Below, piece by piece: positions 55,393 to 64,000 of a DNA stretch of 64,000 bases (positions are counted from its first letter, which is position 1; each line of letters starts with the position of its first letter). The translations under genes were made by a program, and so were the position numbers. The stretch is taken from positions 27,406,480 through 27,470,479 of the forward strand of contig CM033397.1 in the NCBI GenBank assembly GCA_019426215.1, read 5' to 3'. The notes below the pieces were generated by a model that was not told the DNA's origin, made no database searches, and saw nothing but the letters and a program-made list of their open reading frames with translations. Source of the stretch: Buddleja alternifolia (lineage: Eukaryota > Streptophyta > Magnoliopsida > Lamiales > Scrophulariaceae).

Positions 55393-56459
55393 CTGAAATT
55401 TTAAAACCATATATTAAATGGAATTGTTTGGATTTTCAATCCGTGCACGAATTTTCACACCACCAAAAATATATATAAAAGTCTCCTACATAAAACCAAT
55501 TGAAAGTCTCCTACATAAAACCTTAAGAATAAAAAAAGTACCAAATATGTATTCAATATGAATAACAAAAATCATATTAATTTAAGCATAAAAAAAACAT
55601 CAGACATACAAAAATATTTAAAGATACAACTAATAAATCTCTTTTCAGTTATTTTATTTTCACAAGTCAGTTGGAATACTATTTGACCTTCAAATTATGT
55701 TTTCGTCTCAGGTTTCGCTATTATCAGATCCTAAAAGCATATCGTGTCTCTGCAGTCTTTTCATAACCATGTCTTTGGTATTTGGTGTTTACTTCATTGG
55801 CAGTGCATGTCTGAAGAAAGACTCATTTAGGGTAATGTGAACTTTCTACACATAGTCATGTTTGTGCATATTATTTAAAAAATTTGCCACGAGTTATCTT
55901 TGGATTAAAAAATTCATTGAAGAAAAGAGCACATTTTCATTCAAATTACAATTTTTCAACATAGGCGGCTTCCTTGCCGTCGATATTTCAAATATTTTTG
56001 CTATAGCATGTTTGCTTTGGAAGATTACTAAGGGAGTCAATCTGCTATAATTTTTTGAGACTCTGAATGTATTTCCTAAACCCCATGAGCCACATCAATT
56101 TAATGCAAATTCAAGCTACTCCGTTATTGACCTTATTTATTTCTGAATATTAAATTTTCGTAAGGAATCATTCTGAATGTTATTTATTTCTCCGAGAATG
56201 GATCTTGCTGATAACATACTAATACACTATATAATCTTTTCATATATCTCTTGTATTTGGACGGAACATGCAATAAGCAGAAAACACACAATTAAGAAAC
56301 TATTTGAGAAGAATGACAAATAAATTACAACAAAAAATAATAATACAAACCTGGGAATAAAATTCTTATCTTCTTCTCTGTTAATCTCTCTGTTTTTCCG
56401 CTATGTTTTTCCTCTGTCAATTAAGAGAGATATTGCTCTCTATTGCTGTATATATAACC
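55393..56459 (-). promoter_or_regulatory. Promoter and 5'UTR intron of the Harbinger ORF1 gene
   Basis: On the minus strand a TATATA box at about 56450-56458 is followed by a purine-rich leader ending CCCAG|GTTTGT (56350). A 958-bp intron runs to TTTCAG at 55393, just before the ORF1 ATG. Inferred from motif and consensus only. Confidence 0.5.
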
Positions 56460-56734
56460 TAGGTTGGGAGTTTTCAGATTTTTAGGACTCTTGGATGATA
56501 TATCTCTTGATTTTCAATTAATAAGATATGAATTTTAAATTTAATCGCAAGTTTTTTTAAATTCTTTCTATGCCCTCAGTTTGAATTTAATGAAATAATA
56601 ATAGTAATATAAGAAATTTGTTATTATTAATCACCATGTTATGGATATATAGAGACCAATTAAGCTGCAGTAAAGAATCCTCCTTACTTTAAAATAGAAA
56701 CATTTGTTCATCGTGTCATCACATTGATATATAT

Positions 56735-56810
56735 ATATATATATAATATATAATATATTATATTAATAATATATATAATATATATATATATTATATTATA
56801 TATATATATG
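56735..56810. repeat. (TA)n-rich microsatellite
   Basis: A long ATATAT/TAATAT block. Confidence 0.85.
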
Positions 56811-56900
56811 TACGTATAGTACCCATCATCATCAAATCAAACCAGAGGATTTGTTAATGAGACCTCAGCTGCAATATTGCGAAAAGAATCCTTCTTACTT

Positions 56901-56937
<37 letters not shown>

Positions 56938-57005
56938 CATACGTATAGTACCCATCATCATCAAATCAAACCAGAGGATTCGTTAATGAGACCTCCAACG
57001 CAATG
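56811..57005. repeat. Tandem duplication within the Harbinger element
   Basis: TACGTATAGTACCCATCATC through AACCAGAGGATT and GTTAATGAGACCTC occurs at about 56811 and again at about 56940, with an AT-rich microsatellite between. Confidence 0.9.
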
Positions 57006-57575
57006 CGAAAAGGAACTGAGGAAGAAGATCGCAAGTTTTTGTCTTAAAAAAATTTGATGGGGTTAATTTTGGGAATATAGAAATATTGACAAGGATAGAA
57101 TTGTCAATAAAATATTATTTTAATTGCAGGAATTTGAAAAGCTACAAAAAGCACCCCCTACCCAGCTTGGAGCTTTTGGCTTCTGGGAGCTTAATTTTAG
57201 AGAATCAGAAGCAAAAGTTGAATTTACAAACATTACAAAATTGATTATTTTAAGCTACAAGCTCAAAAGCACTTTTATTTAGAGTTTGCAAACACTCCCA
57301 TAGCATGTTTTACTATTTAAATGACACTAAGTTATTTACTTCCTTTAATTGAAACATTGAGTTTTGAGCAAATATTATTAAAATATAATCATTGCCGCCT
57401 ACTCGAGTTGCTTGATTTGAAGATATAATTGATGGATTTTGGATTATCTTTCCGTTTACCCATATATGTCTAGTTAGGTTGAGTTTTCAATATAAAATAG
57501 TCCAAGTCCAATAGTACATGCCCCTAACTAATAGACATAGATTAACAAGTCCAAAATAGTATCTTAAATTTTAAA

Positions 57576-57831
57576 GGGTAAAATGCATAAAATCCCCTGT
57601 GTTATATTGAAAATACAAAAACAAAAAAGAAAACTATGTTAATGAAATAAGCTAAATACTCCTTGTGTTAGTCTTCGCGAAATCTCAATTCAGTTAGAAA
57701 AAGAGAAGGAAATATGTGTGCTTTTTGGTGAAATAACACAAGGAATGTTTAGCCTTTTTCGTTAACACATGAATTTTAGGCACTTTACCCAATTTTCGAC
57801 ATAACACATAGGAATTTTATGCAATTTACCC
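57576..57831. mobile_element. Mutator-type MITE, 256 bp, exact 9-bp target duplication
   Basis: Ends GGGTAAAATGCATAAAATCC and the reverse complement of the right end (GGGTAAATTGCATAAAATTC) agree over about 39 bp. AATTTTAAA flanks both sides (57567-57575 and 57832-57840). No coding capacity. Confidence 0.95.
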
Positions 57832-57840
57832 AATTTTAAA

Positions 57841-59362
57841 AACAAAAGGAAAAAAGGAAAAGGAAAAGAAAGAATTTTGATTAGAGCTCAAAACTAAATT
57901 AAAGGGGAAAAAAGACAAACTAAAGAAAAATGATAGAAGATCACGTTCTACCGCCAAAAGTTGACAATTTTTTTGGCCAAAACAGCTATTTTTGTTCAAA
58001 AAAACATAAATCAAACAAGTTTTGGCCAGATCATGTTTGAAAACAGAAACAAACACAGCCATTGTATTTAATTTGCTCATACTATTAGCATATTCACTTT
58101 TTGGGGATTGAGTCAAAGTAATAATAAAATATTTTTAGCAAATTAGTTCACCTAAAGAATATGTAACTCAACTGGTTACATCCAGATCATCAATATTTGG
58201 AATCCATGTCATGCAAGGAAACATTTCTTTTGCTGATTCAAATTGAAGGGCGATGTGAGAACGATCTATTTATTGGATTTTTATGCGAGGAAAAAAAAGG
58301 AAAGGAGAGAAAATTATCATTAAGAACTAAGCATAAATTTGAATCCTTAATTTGAAACTTGAGTAAAAAATAACGATGCGGCATGCACTTGTCTTCTAGC
58401 ACAACGAACGCCTTTGCGTGGGGTTATTTGGCTCGAGCTGCACGAGTTTGTCCTTAGAAAACACCTCGTTATGAAAATGAAAGCATGAAACTTATAAGCT
58501 TCTCAAGTTCCTCCTCTCCTTCCAATTTGAGGTGGTAGTTATATATTATACACATCAAATAAGAAAACAAATATAAATATTTAGAATTTATTTTAAGCGA
58601 GTAAAACATTTCTTCGTATATATAATTGTTCTATCTAAAATCCAGAGTTAGGTTTAAGGCAATCACGAATCATGCGTAACAATGGTTATATTAAAATAAG
58701 GTTAACGTACGCATTTTGTTGAGTATGTACCCTAATAATTGTATCCGATAACATAGTAGTATATAATAATAATAAACAATTAATGAACATCTATAAAGAA
58801 TAAAATAAATCTTCGTGAATTTTTGTATATAAAAGCTGAACGTCATCACGCGAAAAATTATAATTACAGTAAAGACCAACAATAATTTTGGTCGTATGGA
58901 GCCCCTAATTAAAATATACCAACAGATCACAATTAAAGATTGTAGGAGCAAAAGGCCAAGGAGAGGGAATAATTGTGATAGGTCAATGCACGAGAATTCC
59001 ACGTGAACCACTGACACTGTGCGGTGGCATTTGCCATCTCAGCACTCATTGTATTGCCACGTGAACCCAACCCAAGTGGCGTTTTCTCAGTCCACCGTGT
59101 TGCTCCACGTCAACAAGAATATTTATTAGGGCTCTAATTCATCTGTGGTTAAATCTGATTGCATTTTAGATGAAATTGTTTGTTGGGTACAAATTCAATT
59201 TCAAATGTATATGACATAGTTAATTTCATATTTTATCAAGATATGTAATTATTACTTAATTTCGAGTATCTTAATAGGTCGCACGAAATATATATTATAC
59301 ATAATTGAATAGAACTAATGAGAATTTTATTCCATATAAATTTATATATTAACAAAATTATA
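57841..59362. other. Intergenic, no gene seen
   Basis: AT-rich. The open frames here show no domain. CACGTG-like words near 59000-59110 (CCACGTGAACC twice) are noted but no gene adjoins them. Confidence 0.5.
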
Positions 59363-60162
59363 GGCCATGTTTGTTGATGTTTCAGAGTTAGAAAATCCTG
59401 AAAATTTTTCAAGAAATGTGTACTATGGAGATGATGGGTTTGTGTGGAGATGATTTCAAATAGTCAAGGAAATTGACCAAAAGGAAGACAAAATAGAGCC
59501 AAGACGGAGCCGAGATGGGTCGAGGTAGACACGGGGTTGCGAAATAAGGTCAGAATAGATCGGAGTCGTGAAGAGTCAAAAAACGAACCTGCGGCTGCCC
59601 AGGGGCGCCCGGGCGCCAGAAACAGAGCCTAGGCGCGCCCTAGCGCACCACGATGGCGCATGGGCGCCAAGTCATCGCCTAGGCGCCAGGAATTGGCGCT
59701 GATGTGCGCGTTTTGGTGAGTATTTTGTCTTGGGGTGCAAGTTTAGCGGATTTTGGCAGATTTGATCCCTAGTTTGATTATAATTATTTCCTATTGTATT
59801 TAGGAATTATTCCCTTTGTAAATTAGGATTTTTTTTCCTAATTTGTTAGGGTTTAGACTTCTCCACTAGTATGAATATGAGAACTCTACTTGTAATTGAT
59901 TGATTCACTCATTGAGAAATAAAGATATAGTCTAGGTTGGCTCGTAGATATAGACAATTATGTCGAACCACGTTAAAATCTTCTTGTTTTCATCTTCATG
60001 TATTTCTTGTTTCTTGATTTTTCTTCGTACTCTGATGCATGCTACCATCCCCTAACAGGAGATTCATCCGAAAATATTGTAATATGTGTTGTATTTGTTT
60101 ATATTTTTAAAAAATAGTTGGAAGTTGTAAAATGAATTTAAAAAACATAAACAAACGTAACC
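59363..60162. mobile_element. PIF/Harbinger-like MITE carrying a nested solo LTR
   Basis: Ends GGCCATGTTTGTTGATGTTT and the complement GGTTACGTTTGTTTATGTTT are imperfect inverted repeats. ATA flanks both sides. Removing the inner LTR and one target copy leaves a MITE of about 169 bp. Confidence 0.75.
59432..60057 (+). repeat. Solo LTR, 626 bp, with GGAGA target duplication
   Basis: TGATGGGTTTG ... CCCCTAACA, beginning TG and ending CA. GGAGA stands on both sides (59427-59431 and 60058-60062). A GGCGCC-rich block (about 59600-59700) and a leader-like CTTGTAATTGATTGATTCAC are typical of plant Gypsy LTRs. No interior remains, so it is the product of LTR-LTR recombination. Confidence 0.9.
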
Positions 60163-60428
60163 ATATTTTCTTACATTTTCATTGAGCTTTAGGTGGATGC
60201 TCATTGCCTTGGCATCATATCCTCCTCAACTCGACGATTAGATGTATCAAGCTAGACTTTTATTTCTCATGCTTAAACTTGTGACTTGATACTTCTCAAA
60301 TCGTGTAAATTTCATCTTTTACCAAAATTAAATAATACAATGAATAGATATTACTTTTTTTTTTTTTTTACAAAAAAATTAGGTAGGGTCGGCTCCGATT
60401 ACCTACCAAGGTCAGGGCATGCAGAATA

Positions 60429-60613
60429 TGTTAGGCTTCTATTTCTAGTGTTTACATTAGTTTAGGTTTCTCTTTCATATATCCTTATTTATCTTATTCT
60501 TGTAATCTCTCTTTTTTTTATTAATTTAATAGAAGTAATCTCTATATTCTTGTAATCTCTATATAAACCTTTGGATGTTTATTATAATAATTAAGGAGAA
60601 TTATACCTTAACA
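60429..60613 (+). repeat. Short Copia 5' LTR
   Basis: TGTTAGGC ... ACCTTAACA, about 185 bp with a TATATAA box at about 60560. It is followed directly by a primer-site-like TGGTATAAGAGC (60614-60625), one base off the tRNA-Met site. No matching 3' LTR in the window. Confidence 0.7.
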
Positions 60614-60818
60614 TGGTATAAGAGCTAACCTAATATCCTAGGCCTAAAGAACATCCAGAGCCACCGCCACCTTTGGTGTTGTTTTTCAATAGCTCCATCC
60701 CTATATTTTTCCTTTTCTGTTTCCGCATAAGTCATTGTTTGCCCTCAACGCATCATATCTTCACTAAAAAGCCTCATACAGCCCCGAATTTCACTATATC
60801 TAGGAATTCAGCGTCTTC

Positions 60819-61139
60819 ATGTCAACGGCTACCCAATCTGCGTTGCTAACTCACAGTATTTTTTTGTTTTATATTTCTTTTCTCACTCTTTCGTTTATTT
60901 TGTTTCAAATCCGTGTTTTGTTTTTCCTGACCCTCACTATGTCTGTAACCGAGGCCAACTCCAACACAAATGAACCCGCCCCAACCCCGTTTGCTTTAGA
61001 TTCTACCATTAAACGATGGTTTTATTCTACCGTTGACCTCAAACTTCTTAAAAACATTGATTTAGAAATGCCACGTCTAACGATTTATGGTTTTCAATCG
61101 AAGGAAATTCTCTCAATAGCAAACCCTCTCGCTCCTTAA
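60819..61139 (+). pseudogene. Start of a Copia gag (plus-strand relic)
   Basis: An open frame beginning soon after the primer site, with an in-frame Met at 60939 (MSVTEANSNTNEP). Position and N-terminal wording suit Copia gag but no gag_2 or zinc motif is reached. It is broken after 61139. Confidence 0.35.
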
Positions 61140-61734
61140 AAAATAACGGACATTTCCGTAATCTTAAAAAAAAGCCCTCTCTATTTCCCAAAACTGTAAA
61201 GAAATGAAATTTCTGGCCGACAACCTGGCTAATCTAGACAGTTTCGTTTCCGATCAAGATTTTTTTGTTACAATTATTACAAGGCCTTTCGGAATCTTAT
61301 CTTCCTATCATTACTGTCATCACCACGACAAAACTGCTACCTTCTTTCTTCGAAGTTCGCAACCTTTTTCTTCTTCAACTCCAATCTTTCCTCCCGTGAC
61401 TCTGCCACCGTTCTTCTTTCCCAATCGTCGAATCTGACCCAATATCGAAACATGAATCGCAACAATAATCGGAATCGAGGAACAAGTAATGGAAGGTAAT
61501 ACTTGTTCAGGAAGCAACAACGGTGGCCCTAACTCGGATTCAAACTTGCACCTGTCTTTGACTGTATTTGTGAGCACATGATAGAAAAAATAAATAAAGT
61601 CTGTCGGACCCGCCAGGTACCCACTGGGATTAGGGTAGGGCCACCTATTACCAGATCCAGGGAGAGTCCCAGGTATTGAAAATGCTTAATGGGCGGGTCT
61701 CGAGTCCTGGAATACTCATTCCATTGTCATCCCT
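61140..61734. other. Junction between two Copia relics
   Basis: No domain is recognised. The block at about 61600-61700 (GGTACCCACTGGGATTAGGG) looks like a generic repeat. Confidence 0.35.
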
Positions 61735-62260
61735 ATTATTTGCCTAATTGACAAGCATGACACAAATTTTCAGAAAAAGTTTCATTGCATGAAAAATAAA
61801 AATGTTTGGATTTTAAATAAGAAAAAATAGTATCTCCAGGGTGACCCAACTGTCTCTACCAGGTGGTGGAGTCAATGACAACAAAAGAATGGGCAGAGGG
61901 ACTAACGACTTGGGTAGAGGATGGCTACTACGGAGCAGAAGAGTTCACATCTTCATATCCTTCACAGAAAATCCAAGAGGCTCAAAATCGATTGAACAAG
62001 AGTTTTGAGTGGTGACTTGACGAACATAGATTAATTTTTTAAGAATATGTGGACTAACTAAAATATTGTTAAGAACGGGAAGATGGGGGTGAGAATAAAA
62101 TAGATTATCTAAGGAAATTAATCGAAATCAAAGCACCATTGCCTACCATTATTGATTTCGAATTACAATGTGTAAATGAATTAAGTGTATCTATCAAAGT
62201 GGAGCCCCAGTATCCATGTACCAATGAGTCTGGATTATGAAGTCATGGTCTGAAATTGGG
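61735..62260 (-). pseudogene. Copia pol fragment: protease and GAG-pre-integrase, minus strand
   Basis: On the minus strand a protease-like WYMDTGA stands at about 62200-62220 and, further on, STTW with RQLGHPG (about 61840-61870) and NLCHACQLGK (about 61750-61780), the GAG-pre-integrase zinc region of Copia. Several stops and no long frame. Downstream integrase and RT are missing. Confidence 0.75.
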
Positions 62261-62499
62261 CCTGCTATGGAGGAGCCTATTCGGTTGACTGTGGAGTAGG
62301 GCTGAAATAGGTGGATTAGGAGTGCTGAAAGGGTGGGTCGCCAAGAATGGGCTACACCATGGGGGTTGGTTAGGATGAAAGCGCGAGGGGCGCGTGTTGG
62401 GCCACAAGAAAGGCGCTAGGCTAGGCAATGCGAGTCCATGGAGCACGTGCAAATGGATTTTGGGTGACGTTTTGTATACGTTGGACTAGAAAAACTCTA

Positions 62500-63325
62500 A
62501 AGGGAGTAGAAATTTGATATACCACATTCGGGGCACGGCCTATAATCCCCGGGAGCCATTTTTTGCCATTACCTTTTTGTGGTGATACCAGTGGCCTAGT
62601 CCCCTACCTTTACCACCGCCACATTTATTAGAAGAAAAGAATGGTGTATTAGGGGAGGGATTGACACAAAGGGCCGTGGAGGAGTCGAGAAGATTTTTGG
62701 GATTATTTTTGAGTTGTTGATTTTTTTCAAATTGAAGCATGGAGCGGTTAATATCAAAAGAAGGAAAAGGTTGTGTCTGTGTGTGTTATCACTGTAGCCA
62801 GACTTTTGAAAGAGTCTGGTAAAGCAAAAAGAGTTTGAAGAATGAGGGTCGTATCAAAAATCGGATTGCCAACTTCCCCAATATTATAAGGCAATTCTTT
62901 GAGTTTGCGACAATAATCATGAATTGAGAGCAAGTCTTGTTTAAGAGTTCGAAATTGTTCTTCAAGTTGAATAGAGCTAGCAACTTTATTGTCTTGGAAA
63001 AAGTTTTCAATATTAAGCCAAATATCATGAGCGTTATTTCCTTTCTTCACAACAATTTACATAAGATCAGAAGCAAGACTTGAAAAAAGCTACGAATGAA
63101 CTTTAACGTCTAAACAAATCCAAATAGGGTCTTTTTTGTTTTTAGAAGTAGGGGGAAAAGAACATAGTTTTCCACTATATGGCCAATGCAGATAACGGGG
63201 AACATCTCGTGCCATTGATTATGGCGGGATTTCCTCAAACCCAACTGAAAAGGCATGAGATGGGCGACGTTGCTAAGAGCATAAGCGGGGCATTGGATTA
63301 GGGTAGATGACGATGAGAAAGACAT
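62500..63325 (-). pseudogene. Copia gag, minus strand, broken
   Basis: It starts MSFSSSSTLIQCPAYALSNV (63325) and continues as the gag_2/UBN2 domain (IWLNIENFFQDNKVASSIQL, LSIHDYCRKLKELPYNIGEV), then GGGKGRG near the end. Frames change near 63110 and 62750 and a stop follows at about 62540. Gag forms the particle shell. Confidence 0.8.
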
Positions 63326-63579
63326 AATATTGAGATGACCAAAAAAAAAAAGAACAAATCGAGAGGAAAGGTGCTAGGCGAATGGTTGTAGGAGGAGCAG
63401 TGGACGGTGTGAGGAAGAACCACGAAAGAGATGCTGACATGACGAGTGCCGGAGAAGAAGAGTCGAGAAAGCTAGGATACAGAAAGCTTGGCAAGGAAAC
63501 GATATCGAGTGAGTGAGAGACATCAAGGGGAGTAGACTATTTGGGTGGGGAGAGATTTATTACTGGTTAACTAATACCA

Positions 63580-64000
63580 TGTAGGATTATGGAATTCCCC
63601 TTAAATAGAGTTACAATGTTTCTACAAAATTATAACCTAGCTACACTATAACCAAGAAAATAAGATGAATTCTAGGCAAGAATCAAGAGATTTCAATCTG
63701 CATAAATAAGGAAAGATATGAAATCTATATTGGGTCTAACATTATTGATTCCATTGAGCATTATCTAACCCTTGGGTAAATTGTTCATTTTTCTTATTTC
63801 GATCTTCCTATATCATGCATAACCTCACTCTTCTTAGGGTGCAATTTTAAAAGGCTTCATTTTTTCGCTGCGCCAAGCATCCTGAGATGTACCTCTCCTA
63901 ACATAACAAGTATCGGAACATAGCATAAAGTGCCAGAGGATAATTAAATCACATAAAAATACATTAATATTTTAAGATGTTCTCCTCCTACATCAATTGA
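63580..64000 (-). repeat. Copia 5' LTR (minus strand), partial
   Basis: The minus strand reads ...CCTACA followed by TGGTATTAGTTAACCAG (63565-63579), an altered tRNA-Met-type primer site. The gag relic starts about 240 bp later. The LTR runs off the window. Confidence 0.55.

Larger units (their letters stand above)
49833..57299. mobile_element. PIF/Harbinger DNA transposon, 7.5 kb, with transposase and SANT genes
   Basis: The first and last 20 bp (GGGAGTGTTTGCAAACTCTA) are perfect inverted repeats. ATA stands on both sides (49830-49832 and 57300-57302), a 3-bp duplication. Two further TIR-like copies lie just inside the left end (about 49914 and 49958). The element encodes a DDE transposase and a SANT/Myb-like protein on the minus strand and another SANT-like gene on the plus strand. 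The transposase has frameshifts, so it is presently not autonomous. Confidence 0.93.

Overview
The window is nuclear DNA of a flowering plant, most likely a eudicot. It shows GT-AG introns, AT-rich intergenic DNA, a HECATE-type bHLH gene, a RID3/WDR18-type WD40 gene, and dense plant transposons of nearly every superfamily. The species cannot be read from the sequence.

Only two ordinary host genes are clear. One is an eight-exon WD40 gene (19594-26343, + strand), the homologue of ROOT INITIATION DEFECTIVE 3 (WDR18/Ipi3, pre-rRNA processing), with a telo-box just upstream. The other is an intronless HECATE bHLH transcription factor (35761-36504, +). A ULP1-type cysteine protease (8564-9136, -) and an Athila-ORF1-like protein (5784-6752, -) are probably transposon-associated.

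Layout. 1-1711: 3' part of a Copia LTR. 2168-9280: palindromic repeats, a 1.47-kb non-autonomous CACTA element with a GCT target duplication, and the Athila-ORF1-like and ULP1 genes. About 10.3-18.97 kb: an almost full-length but broken endogenous pararetrovirus (Caulimoviridae). It carries small ORFs, movement protein, coat protein, protease, RT and RNase H in one interrupted polyprotein, then a separate viroplasmin/TAV ORF, a 35S-like TATA box, a poly(A) signal and a tRNA-Met primer site. 19.4-27 kb: the RID3 gene, with a hAT-like insertion in intron 5. 29.5-35.2 kb: a hAT MITE with an 8-bp duplication, a 1.36-kb long-TIR element and a TRIM-like element. 35.7-36.5 kb: HECATE. 37.9-49.2 kb: a Mutator-type element split by a 10.4-kb Tat-clade Gypsy retrotransposon on the minus strand. 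That retrotransposon carries a spliced antisense gene and two intron-like insertions in its integrase. 49.8-57.3 kb: a 7.5-kb PIF/Harbinger transposon with a DDE transposase gene and two different SANT/Myb-like genes. 57.6-60.2 kb: a Mutator MITE with a perfect 9-bp duplication, and a solo LTR nested in a Harbinger MITE. 60.4-64 kb: two decayed Copia elements in opposite orientation.

The window is therefore a nested transposon archive around two developmental or housekeeping genes. I see no prokaryotic-type system, CRISPR array, rRNA or tRNA gene. The observations most worth checking are an intron in the Tat integrase apparently born by tandem duplication of an AG|GT-containing exon segment, the antisense spliced gene in the same element, the layout and junction of the pararetrovirus, and the two SANT genes in the Harbinger element. 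All exon and break coordinates were read by eye.
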